Shown one piece after another: positions 35,281-44,282 of a DNA stretch of 64,000 nt. Below the pieces are notes generated by a model, which was given only the letters and a program-made list of their open reading frames with translations, searched no databases and was not told where the DNA came from. Origin of the DNA: Seriola aureovittata (Eukaryota; Chordata; Actinopteri; Carangiformes; Carangidae); assembly GCF_021018895.1 (NCBI RefSeq), contig NC_079373.1:10512501-10576500 (forward strand), read 5' to 3'. How positions within the stretch are numbered: the stretch's first letter is position 1; every line of letters begins with the position of its first letter. Position numbers and translations under genes: made by a program.

Positions 35281-35700
35281 AAAGGTGAACCTATTAACAA
35301 AGAATAGAAACCCAGAAAAAAACAAAATTAAAGTAAAATATAAATATAATGGAACAAGGAAAGTAGTTAATACATGTAGAATAAGACAAATGAAAAACTG
35401 AAAATGGAGACACAATGTACAAACAAAATACAATATGAAAACAACATAAATGCCATGGCACATCTTTAAAATAAGATTCCTATCATGTTTGTTTTATTTT
35501 ACACAATTAAAAAATGAGATAAATTTCATAGAGCTCCACTTGTAGAGAGATTCAATATTCATATGGTGCAAATATATGTTGTTAATTTTGACCATCCACC
35601 AAAATGAGTCTTTGTCTGACTCTTCCATTGAGGGAGAACAGTCATTGAAGCACAAATAAAGTCCAAATTCTTGATTGGAGTGGGGGGTGGGGGGTTTCAA
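35281..35700. repeat. Segmental duplication, left partner (upstream of CALHM-like copy 2)
   Basis: From AAAGGTGAACCTATTAACAA to GGGGTGGGGGGTTTCA this sequence is nearly identical to 38456-38894. The match includes the same order of AATATAAATATAATGGAACA, GTTAATACATGTAGAATAAG and CATTGAGGGAGAACAGTCAT. It shows copies 2 and 3 arose by duplication of a unit including upstream DNA. Confidence 0.9.
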
Positions 35701-35789
35701 GCAGTAGTTTATGTTTCCACTCTAGTTCTAATTATAGGTGTTTTCTCTCATTTTACATCTGCACTTGTCTTTTCTGTGCAGGACTCATT

Positions 35790-36562
35790 ATGGGAGGAGG
35801 AGAGGCTGTGACAAAGCTGGTATCAAGAATCAGGAAGGAGCTCGGACACAGTCCTATTGTGTCAAACATGGTTGTTTCCTTCATCCTGGCTCTTGTAGAG
35901 AAGATAGTGGAAGTGGAATTTGCCTGCCCTTGCGACCCAAAGTGGAGCTCTCTGTTTGCAGCTGCATTTTTTGTAATTCCTGCCTTTATAGCTTTTCTGC
36001 TGATGATGGCGATCTATAGAAACCTTAATTCGACAGAAGATAAAAAAATGTCTCTACAGCTTTCTCCCTCCCTTGGTATGGTTGGATCTCCTTTTCCTTG
36101 ATGGCCAATACTTTGTCTGTGCAATGACAGACTGGACAGGCACATTTTTTACTGTTGACAAAACTTACCTGAAATGGTGCACACCAACCAACACGACAAT
36201 ACACTCATCAGAAGAACTCAAGGCTAAATCACACAGACTGTTTGTTTTGTCTCAGGTGAGAAAAATATCTTTTGTCTAAGGACAACGTCATTAATTAATT
36301 TATAACGCAGGAGCATCAGTAATACTGTAATATAACCTGATGCTATATGACAGTACATCTACATTCTGTGTCTTACTAAACTATCTGTTGACTGTTTCCT
36401 CTTTAGGGAATCGGAATAGGTCTGCTCATTCTTTTAACCATTGTTCTAGCTGCATATGTGATAATCAAGTGCTGCAAAGAAGAAGAAGAAGAAGAAGAAG
36501 AAGAATTAGAAATGTGGAAAGGTCCTCCCAGAGCATCAAAATTGTCCTTAAATGATGTTTGA
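35790..36562 (+). pseudogene. Short CALHM-like protein, copy 2 (single-base frameshift at A7 run)
   Basis: Exon 1 at 35790-36255 and exon 2 at 36407-36562, with CAG|GTGAGA and CTTTAG splice sites and an acceptor CTGTGCAG just before the start. Residues run MGGGEAVTKLVSRIRK, helix 1, EFACPC, helix 2, then a frame change at the run of seven A at 36042-36048. Beyond it the other frame reads FLPPLVWLDLLFLDGQYFVC and KWCTP. Exon 1 is 466 nt, one more than copy 1's 465, so one surplus base is the simplest explanation. Exon 2 is open: helix 4, CC, nine glutamates from a GAA repeat, then a tail ending LSLNDV. Everything outside the A run is intact, so this may be a recent pseudogene, an allele or a homopolymer base-call error. 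A polyadenylation signal lies at 36679-36684. Confidence 0.75.
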
Positions 36563-37240
36563 CTTACATATTGGTACAAAAATGTTGGAAATGCTTTAGG
36601 TCTGTGTGTTGTTGACAAAATATAGTGTTTAGTGTTGTAATATACTGTAGGCCTATTTTTTCAAGTGCTATGCTTAGTAATAAATAGCAGATTTTTTCTT
36701 TCACATATCCAGATCTTGTGATGCATTTCTTTTCTTATATGATATTCTAGCTGCTTGTTTGCAATAACAGTGAACACTTGTTAAACTTGACAATATGAGT
36801 GAAAAGGCTGCTTTAAAATGTTTAAGTCAATGCATATCATTTCTTCTTCTGACACCACCACATGTTATCTTGATGAAATATCAGCTGTTCTGTAAACCTT
36901 TGTCTTAGTTTGGTCATTCATTTCTTTAACTGCTTAAGTAGGTGTTTGAGCTCAAAGATCGAGTTCAGCTTAATAAAAACTTTGAGTTGTGTAAAGCTTT
37001 GTCTTGTTTATTTGATTCAAATTTGATAATTGATTGAACTCCTTTAGTAATGCTTTCAATTTAAACATCTATTTCAACACAACCTCTGTGGCCTGTTGTC
37101 TGTTTGTGTTCTCTGCGGTTGAAGAGTTAGGTCTTTGTTTCACATGCAGAACTTGCACCTTCATCATTGTTAATACTGTTTTCATTATTATGGAAAGAAA
37201 CAACATGGCTCACCTTCACATGTATTAAAGACACACAGCT

Positions 37241-37437
37241 CCGGGGGCATCGTGTGGCGTAGTGGTCTAAGCAGGCGCCCCATGTGTAGAGGCTACAGTC
37301 CTCGCTGCAGTTGGCCCCGGTTCGAGTCCCGCATCGGACGGCCTTTACTGCTTGTCATTCCCCCTCTCTCTGCCTCCCCATTTCCTGTCTCTCTCCACTA
37401 TCCTGTCCAATAAAGGCACAAAAGCCCCCAAAAAATA
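37241..37437 (+). mobile_element. tRNA-derived SINE with intact A and B boxes
   Basis: Box A TGGCGTAGTGG (37255-37265) and box B GGTTCGAGTCC (37319-37329) match the RNA polymerase III promoter consensus, with normal spacing for a tRNA head. A CT-rich body and a tail AATAAAGGCACAAAAGCCCC follow. The element is flanked by TTAAAGACACACA on both sides (about 37224-37236 and 37441-37454), a target-site duplication. A related but more diverged copy is at 42005-42190. Confidence 0.85.
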
Positions 37438-37613
37438 TACTTTAAAGACACACATCTCCCATCCGGTCTGTAACTATGAGAAGTGTCTGAGTTTTACGTC
37501 TCAAGCAGTGCATGCTGGGAGGTCTGTTAATAAAGTATATAGTGATAAACATTCAAGCTTCATATTACCAGTGTCAATAAAAATCTTTTGCTGCATTGTT
37601 TTATCAGTCAGTT

Positions 37614-37616
<3 letters not shown>

Positions 37617-37672
<56 letters not shown>
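37617..37672. repeat. (CA)n microsatellite
   Basis: About 28 uninterrupted CA units. Confidence 0.95.
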
Positions 37673-37675
<3 letters not shown>

Positions 37676-38455
37676 CATCACATAGACTACAGGAAACGTC
37701 TCACCACACATTTGACTAATCACTGACATGATACTGTAGTTAGTGACTTGCAGCAAAACCTGGAGATTTTTTCACCGTACGTTCATCCTGGACAGCTACT
37801 TATCATACATCTCTATAAAGTCTCTATCTAGGGTGCATGAAAACCAAACTATCAGCAAAAGCATCAGTTTAAACATGAATCAAATGCTTCATTGTCAAAG
37901 CTAATGTATAGTGTACAGAAGAGCCCACAGGTTACTGCAGCAATCACACCCTCCACTTTGACTGTCACCCAGGATATAATTAAATCTATATGGCATGAAA
38001 AGATTTTAGAAAAAACATACCTACATCATCTTCTTATTTTGCACATAAATAAGTGATCCTAATAATATGAAATCATATGAGCAAGCATTTGGGTTTTAGA
38101 CGTACAACTCTGTCATCCTGTTGTAGTAGATCATTTACCCATTTTATTTATAAGCGTGTTTGTTTTTCACTGTCAAATTACTTTTCAGATTGGAACAACA
38201 TAAACAAAAAAACTTCTTGATGAGGACAACAGAGGAGTCACAGGTTAACAAACAATAACGAAAGTAAACTCCCACACAAGAACCAAAGCATCTTTCATGG
38301 TCTTTGTGTAATTTCCTCAATCCCCTGTCAGAACATTGTGCTGCCACCTACTGCACAAACTCTAATCTGTAGACACACTGGTTAATCTGAGTATTTTAAA
38401 GAGTCAATAGAGTTACAATCTGTTAAATGCTTGTGTTATCGGTGTAAGTTATCAA

Positions 38456-39310
38456 AAGGTGAACCTATTAACAAATAATATAAACCCAGAAAACCCCAAA
38501 AAATATAAGTCAAAATATAAATATAATGGAACAAGGAAAGTAGTTAATACATGTAGAATAAGACAAATGAAAAACTGAAAATGGAGACACAATGTACAAA
38601 CAAAATACAATATGAAAACAACATAAATGCCATGGCACATCTTTAAATAAGATATTAAAAATATTTACTTCCTATCACGTTTGTTTTATTTTACACAATT
38701 AAAAAATGAGATCAATTTCATAGAGCTTCCCTTATAGAGATATAAATATTCATATGGTGCAAATATATGTTGCTAATTTTGACCATCCACCAAAAGGAGT
38801 CTTTGTCTGACTCTTCCATTGAGGGAGAACAGTCATTGAAGCACAAATAAAGTCCAAATTCTTGATTGGAGTGGGGGGTGGGGGGTTTCAGGCAGTGGGA
38901 TTTACCTGCCCTTGCGACCCAAAGTCGAACTCTCTGTTTGCAGCATTTTCTCTGCAGCTTTCTCCCTCCCTTGGTGTGGTTGGCTCTCCTTTTCCTTGAT
39001 GGCTCATTATTTTGTGCAATGACAGAGTGGACAGGCACATTTGTTACTGTTGACAAAACTTACCTGAAATGATGGACACCAACCAACATGATAATACACT
39101 CATCAGAAGAACTCATGGCTCATTCACAAAGACAAAATATATTATTGTATTTATATATATGTTATATTATTGTTTTTATGTAGTCTTTTTTGTGAGTGCT
39201 ATGCTGAGTAATAATAAGGAAAACAAAATCAAAAACTGTCACTATAAAGCTTCCTGTATTCCTCATTGTGCATTTCAAGATCTGGAATAAAAAAATCCTT
39301 TCCTTTTCCG
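38456..39310 (+). pseudogene. CALHM-like copy 3, multiply deleted relic within a segmental duplication
   Basis: Duplicate of the copy 2 unit (35281-36720). After the shared upstream block it jumps from GGGGGGTTTCAGGCAGT directly to TTACCTGCCCTTGCGACCC. The leader acceptor, start codon and helix 1 are therefore missing. A second deletion removes helix 2: TTTGCAGC joins to TCTCTGCAGCTTTCTCCCTC. The remaining part follows copy 2 through the helix 3 region (LLFLDG, CAMTEWTG) to about 39120, then falls into 3' UTR sequence without any exon 2. AATAAA is at 39286-39291. It cannot make a channel. Confidence 0.85.
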
Positions 39311-40220
39311 TCATAGTCCACGGTATTCATTTGTAAAAAGCAAATGTTTATCACTTTTACCATCAAAAAGCATGCTGCTGTATGTTGTGATTCATGTATT
39401 GAATGTGCATAAATATGGGAATGGGAAAGGGGAAGGAAGTTAATCTTTTACCCCATCGATTTTTGTCTTTACTGCAGGCATTTGCATGGTCTTTCATTAG
39501 GTGGAAGTGACATCAACACACCAGCAAAGACGTGTCTATTGAACACACATCTTTATAACACTTTACGTGCTATGATGGAGCCTACTCTCCACAAAGTACT
39601 GCATGGTCCTGTGGTATAATGGGCTAATCTCTGTGCAGCACTGAGAGCACTTGCATGTTACTACACCTGCAAAGACGTGTCTATTGAACACAGCTCTCTC
39701 GTTTGCTCTGATTTTGGAAAGGTTATCAGGCTGATCAAAGATCACAGGAGTGAAAACTCATGGTTAATTCTCGAAGCCAACTGAGCTTCATTCATTCATT
39801 TCTTGGTGATAGGTTGTTGTTGTGCTTACCTGATAACAGATAACAAGTAACAGACCTGAATCCCCCTTTTTTTTTTTATCGTACATCTTCAGAGACAAAT
39901 TACAGAACATTCAAAGCTGAAGCTTGGGTGGTTGTGATCACAAGAATTTAAGAGGTGAGACACTGATAAATAAATATTGTGTGGGGTAATCATTATGGGA
40001 TAAAAATTCTACGGAGCACTAGGTAACGTAGCATCCAATAGATGTGTTGACGTGTTACATGTCATGTTCATGAATAGTCAACATCAGAGGTGTCAACAGA
40101 TTTATTTTTGACACATAACACTTCAAAATGAAGCTGTCTTTCAACTTTCACTTTTAAACCACAAGCGACTTCCATTTAGATCAGATATCTACCAGCATGC
40201 AGATGTAAAGTTATTTACTA
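39311..40220. other. Spacer between CALHM-like copies 3 and 4
   Basis: Contains the UGT fragment (39510-39745) and otherwise AT-rich DNA without recognised genes. Confidence 0.5.
39510..39745 (-). pseudogene. UDP-glucuronosyltransferase gene fragment
   Basis: On the minus strand, IFDQPDNLSKIRA, then RHVFAG and CTEISPLYHRTM-like sequence follow the intact UGT at 44283-45884 (FFDQPDNLSRIRAKGG, DRHVFADSL, the HRDQPM region). The DNA is clearly alignable: TTTGCTCTGATTTTGGAAAG against TTTGCTCTGATTCTGGAGAG. The fragment has internal deletions and holds only the part just after the sugar-nucleotide signature. The string AGCAAAGACGTGTCTATTGA occurs twice (near 39522 and 39669), a local tandem duplication. 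Confidence 0.85.
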
Positions 40221-40253
40221 AAACAATGTGAAGATTTATACCAGAAAGAGAAA
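40137..40253 (+). promoter_or_regulatory. IRF/ISRE-like motifs upstream of CALHM-like copy 4 leader
   Basis: GAAAGAGAAA at 40244-40253 is a perfect GAAANNGAAA core about 20 bp before the presumed leader exon. Near 40137-40157 the minus strand reads AAAAGTGAAAGTTGAAAG, a triple GAAA array close to an interferon-stimulated response element. Copy 1 has a matching core at a similar place. Motif evidence only. Confidence 0.4.
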
Positions 40254-40261
40254 GGAAGCCT

Positions 40262-40332
40262 GAGCAGTTGACAGAGAGTCACTTGAAGGAACCAGTATTC
40301 AAGAGGATTTTTCTGTTTCAACATCAAAGTAG
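40262..40332 (+). other. Presumed 5' untranslated leader exon of CALHM-like copy 4
   Basis: Sequence from GAGCAGTTGACAGAGAG to CATCAAAGTAG, followed by donor GTAAAT, resembles the leader of copy 1. The coding exon of copy 4 has an acceptor-like TTATATAG at 41286-41293, giving a first intron of about 0.96 kb. Confidence 0.4.
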
Positions 40333-40922
40333 GTAAATCTTTTATTTTTATTCTTAATGTACAAATACAAACTAGAATTGTGTTATGGTTTATTTATTCC
40401 AGGTTGTGTTAAATCTTCAGGGTTGTATTGTGTGTTCCTTTGCCCCAGCCCATATGTTATATGATATATGGTCAGCCATAATACGTAAAGCACATTTAAT
40501 TTTCAAATCAAATTGTCAGGACACTGATACAATTTCAAAATAATTTTACATCAGCTTTACGTAACATTTATTGAGGTTTTGAAGTATTTCTTATGCATTT
40601 AATTGATGCGTGAAATGTTTTAAATATTATTCTCAGGTCATTGTTATATTTTGAAATTTAAAAATGTTCTTTCATATGTTTAGTAAAAAAATTAGCTTTT
40701 AAGATTTTTTGTTATTTAACAAATGGATGAAAATGTTCTCATTTTCAAAGACTGATCATTTTTAATTCAGAAATTTCTCTCTTGCCACCAAATTTACATT
40801 TCAAAATTAAATAGGCTACATGCCATTATGAACCTGTACTTTTGATATGTTTGGTCAATCCTGTTTTGTAAAAAAGAAAATATGTAAAGAAAAACTTTTT
40901 TATTTTAACTGTATCAAGAGTA

Positions 40923-41152
40923 ATGCATGATGCATTCACTTGAGAAAAAAAATCTGAATTCCAAGATAATGATCTCATTAATTCAGAAAAACAGAGGAAG
41001 AATTTTTTTTAAATCAAAAACTCTTTACTGTAAAAAAAATCCTCTGTTTTTCTGAATTAACAAAATAATAATCTCATTATCTCAGAATTCTGAATCCTGA
41101 ATCCTGAGAATAAAAGAGAAGAATTGTTTTCTCAAGGAGATGCATTATGCTT
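40923..41152. mobile_element. Palindromic inverted-repeat element in the 5' intron of CALHM-like copy 4
   Basis: Inner arms TTAATTCAGAAAAACAGAGG plus A (40978-40998) and their exact complement (41040-41060) form 21 perfect base pairs. Outer parts also pair imperfectly: GCATGATGCATTCACTTGAG on the left against CTCAAGGAGATGCATTATGC on the right. The whole unit is about 230 bp, non-coding, and foldable into a long hairpin, as expected for a MITE. No target duplication was identified with confidence. Confidence 0.65.
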
Positions 41153-41308
41153 CATACAAAGGCAAAAAGAAACTGTACTATTTGTTTCTTTGCTACTACA
41201 CTTAGTCCAGTTAAAACTAGAGGCTTGTTCAATCCGTTTCCATGAAATGTAAATTCTGTCTAGATTTTTATCTGCACTTTTCATTTTATATAGATTATCA
41301 TCATCATT

Positions 41309-42096
41309 ATGGGAGCAGATTATGAGCTGATTGCAGGACTCAGGAGTGAGCTTGGACAACGTCCTGTTGTGTCGAATGTGATTTTTGGCTTCCTTCTGGC
41401 CGGTGTGGAGAAGATGTTGGAGGTGGAATTTGCCTGCCCATGTAATCCTACATGGAACAAAGTGTTTGTGGTTCCATTTTTCTTGATCCCTGCTGTTACA
41501 GCCTCTCTGTTGATGCAACTGATTCACAGATGCAGTTGCAAAGATTATAAAAAGATGCTGTGTTGCTTTCTGCCTCCCATAGTGTGGATGGCCCTGATGT
41601 TGCTTGATGGCCATTACATGGTCTGTGCAACGACAAACTGGCTAGGTACATTTGAAACTGCTGACAAAACCTGAAGTGGTGTGCACCAACCAACATGACA
41701 GTTCACTCTTCAGAAGAACTTCTGCATCGTTCACACAGGTTTTATATTTTGTCTCAGGTAAGAAAAAAAATACAGCTATAGTTTTGTCAAGTGTCAGAAA
41801 TGGATTTTTTAATGAGATCACCAGCCTCCAATAAAATATGTATGACTGCACCGATGATCATTTGATCCTATGTCTTACTGAATTCTGTGTTAATTTCCAC
41901 CTTTTAGGGACTGGGAAATGCCATGGTCACAATTTTACTGGTGCTACTCATTGTATACATTATGTATACAAGATGCTACCTGCAAGAACAAAAAGAAGAG
42001 GCTCTTGGGGGAACCTCGGTGGCTCACCCGTTAGAGTGCGGACTACATGAACTTAGTCCTATCCACAGCGGCCATGAGGTCGAATCCGACACATAG
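41309..42096 (+). pseudogene. Short CALHM-like protein, copy 4 (4-bp frameshift, SINE in last exon)
   Basis: Exon 1 at 41309-41757 and exon 2 from 41908, with CAG|GTAAGA and TTTTAG splice sites. Exon 1 reads MGADYELIAGLRSELGQR, helix 1, EFACPC, helix 2, FLPPIVWMALMLLDG and YMVCAT. At ACAAAACCTGAAG, where copy 2 has ACAAAACTTACCTGAAA, four bases are missing, which creates the stop TGA at 41672-41674 before the fourth conserved cysteine. The exon is 449 nt; adding four makes a multiple of three, so this is the only length defect. Exon 2 encodes helix 4 and a basic/acidic tail, but a SINE at 42005-42190 replaces the former ending; reading now stops at 42094-42096 inside the SINE, the older stop being at 42226-42228. 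AATAAA at 43007-43012. Probably a young pseudogene, or a truncated three-helix product. Confidence 0.8.
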
Positions 42097-42190
42097 TCAT
42101 TTGCTGCATGTCATCCCTGACTTTCCTGTATACCACTCACTGTGCTATCAAATAAAGGCAAAAATGCCCCAAAAAATATAACTTTAAAAG
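42005..42190 (+). mobile_element. tRNA-derived SINE inserted in CALHM-like copy 4 coding exon
   Basis: Box A TGGCTCACCCG (42020-42030), a one-base-short box B GGTCGAATCC (42078-42087) and a tail AATAAAGGCAAAAATGCCCC identify it as the same family as 37241-37437. A 12-bp target duplication AAGAAGAGGCTC flanks it at 41993-42004 and 42191-42202, and the bases just outside differ, so the borders are exact. The insertion is in frame for 31 codons and then stops. Confidence 0.9.
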
Positions 42191-43261
42191 AAGAAGAGGC
42201 TCCTGATGCTGCATCCATTCCACTTTAATTCAAAACAGCCCAGGAGAAATAAAAAGAAGGGAGAATGCTACAGATCTATTTTATGCCGCTGTCTGAGCAT
42301 TTGGTATACTGCGAGAAATCTCATCTTCAAATTTAGTGCTTCTTGAATAAAAATGCACCAAATGTTTTTCTGTAGGCTATAATTTTAACTGTGAGCTGAT
42401 ACAGACAGTCAGCAATCTTCTGGATTTATTTTTTGTTTATAGTTTCTTAGTAGATAATATATGATTTAAATCAATATTCAAAATGTACTGTACGTTTCTA
42501 CGTGCTTGATCAAAACAAGTAGGCTACACTGTTCTATGTTCTGTTTAGTTCTTTAGTTCTATATATATATAATGCATATGTTTGAGAATGAAACAAGAAG
42601 ATTTTAATTATTTGTACTCCAACATATCAACATCTTATATATTTTATTATAGAGTTTGTAAGCTGCTTTTTTACAACAAAATAGGCAAGAATTAATATTA
42701 TTATTACTGTGGTAAACTCTTTACTTTGCTATTGTCTCATATTGAAGTTCAATCAAAAGCTGTCAAGATAAAGGCTTCTGTAACCTGCATCATTACAGTT
42801 TTTGTTCCATATTGTTTTATCAGCCATGTACAGTATCTTTTACTGAATACATAGCGTTTGTGTGCATTTTTCTTGTACTTCATTTTAAGATAAAAAGAAA
42901 ACTTGCCCCTCTGTAATATGTCTGTGATTTGCACTTGATTTTCACTCTTCAGCTGATGTTCTGTATGTCACTGACTGTTCACACAATATGATGATGCTGC
43001 TTTGCTAATAAAATTTTGAATACTTTAGAAGAAATATTGCGTACAGGCAGATGAGTTGATAACCAGGAGGGTGAGTTGAACAAACAAAACAAAACAAAAC
43101 AAAACAAGAATTACTAAGAAAATCCTCCGAAAACTAAACAGAAGCACTAGGAAATACCTCAAACCTCAACAGATGAACTGACAAAGACAACTAGCAGGGA
43201 GGCTGGGATAAATGGACACAGGTGAAATTCAGACAATCACAAAGGCAGGGAAATGAAGAAT

Positions 43262-43375
43262 ACTTTTGAAAATCAAAAATCCATTTGATAACTTTTGTGA
43301 GACATGGTCTGAAGATCATCTGTGCCAATTTTAGTGACAACTGGACAAAGTGTCCCATGCGACACATGGGACACG
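43262..43375. repeat. Dispersed repeat fragment, partner near 48250-48365
   Basis: AAATCAAAAATCCATTTGAT, GGTCTGAAGATCATCTGTGC and CAACTGGACAAAG are matched by AATCAAGAATCCGAAATCCA, GGTCTGAAGATCATCTGTGC and AACATTGGATAGAG at 48250-48355. The two are copies of one interspersed fish repeat. Confidence 0.65.
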
Positions 43376-43694
43376 TGTCTCATCATCGACAGGACACAGA
43401 CTTGACACTGTATGCAATGAGATGCGTGACTGTCAGAATCACATCAGTTACATGATGGCACAGGGCAAGGCGTGTTGGAGACATTGCTTCTGAACACTTG
43501 TGCCAAAGAGTGCACCGTTCACTATGGAAACACACACACAGGCACATCACCCAGCTGTGTTTTGAAGAGGCTTCTTTGACAAGTTAATCATCAGGTAATG
43601 TTCGAAATCCACTGTTCACTGACTTTCAGTACCTATACGCACCCGCACACTCTATACCAATAAGCTTTATTTGGTAAAGCTTTGTTTGTTTGAT

Positions 43695-43784
43695 TGTTTT
43701 GTTTTGTTTTGTTTTGTTTTGTTTTGTTTTGTTTTGTTTTGTTTTGTTTTGTTTTGTTTTGTTTTGTTTTGTTTTGTTTTGTTT
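43695..43784. repeat. (TTTTG)n pentanucleotide repeat
   Basis: About 18 uninterrupted TTTTG units. The complementary (AAAAC)n type occurs about 600 bp to the left (43079-43106, five units), so the two could pair. Confidence 0.95.
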
Positions 43785-44282
43785 GTTGATGATTTTAATG
43801 AACCAATGAACCAGCCCTTACTCCCAAATGAGGAAAGAGGTGAGCAACCAAGTTGACAAGACTTTTTTTTGATTGTTATAATGTTCCATATTATCACAAA
43901 CTTAAAATCCCCCACCTATAATACATTATATTATAATGTCATAATGAACTGTTTCTGAGCGCACTCTGTATACTAATGTGCCAGGAGTACCAGGCCATGA
44001 AAATTTCTTCAACGCTTCATTACTTCATAACTTCTCATCTTTATTTTTCTTTCTATGCAGAATTTAAAACAACAGAAATGAACCTGGATCTCTGAAGTGA
44101 AGAGTCAATTTAAAAAGAGCCCTCATGTCATGTTCAAAACTATTCAAAAATGTCAACATGTACTGAATTCTACATTTGTACTAATGTTGTCAACTTCAGC
44201 AACATCACACACAGACACATGTTGGGTTTGTCTCTGGGAGTGCTCGGATTTCACACACAAAACCAGGCTGTTACTTTTCATA

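Larger units (their letters stand above)
36700..38455. other. Spacer between CALHM-like copies 2 and 3
   Basis: Holds the SINE at 37241-37437 and the (CA)n tract at 37617-37672. The remainder is AT-rich, and no open frame there resembles a known family. Confidence 0.5.
42229..44282. other. Spacer between CALHM-like copy 4 and the UGT gene
   Basis: The left part is copy 4 3' UTR to about 43030. Then come an (AAAAC)n tract near 43079-43106, a repeat fragment at 43262-43375 also found at 48.25-48.36 kb, and a long (TTTTG)n tract at 43695-43784. No coding exon recognised. Confidence 0.55.

Noticed and set aside
36036..36062. Programmed ribosomal frameshifting in CALHM-like copy 2
   Set aside because: A7 is a slippery sequence, but copy 1 reaches the same fold without a shift and no downstream stimulatory structure was evident; a surplus base is simpler.
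37241..37437. A genuine tRNA gene
   Set aside because: A and B boxes are present, but the 3' side does not close an acceptor stem and a CT-rich body, A-rich tail and target duplication follow, so it is a SINE.
41132..41614. 160-codon minus-strand open frame
   Set aside because: Antisense to CALHM-like copy 4 exon 1; no family resemblance and no splice context.
43671..43915. Open frames through the (TTTTG)n tract on both strands
   Set aside because: Low-complexity translation of a microsatellite (repeating KQNKT or FVLFC), not a gene.
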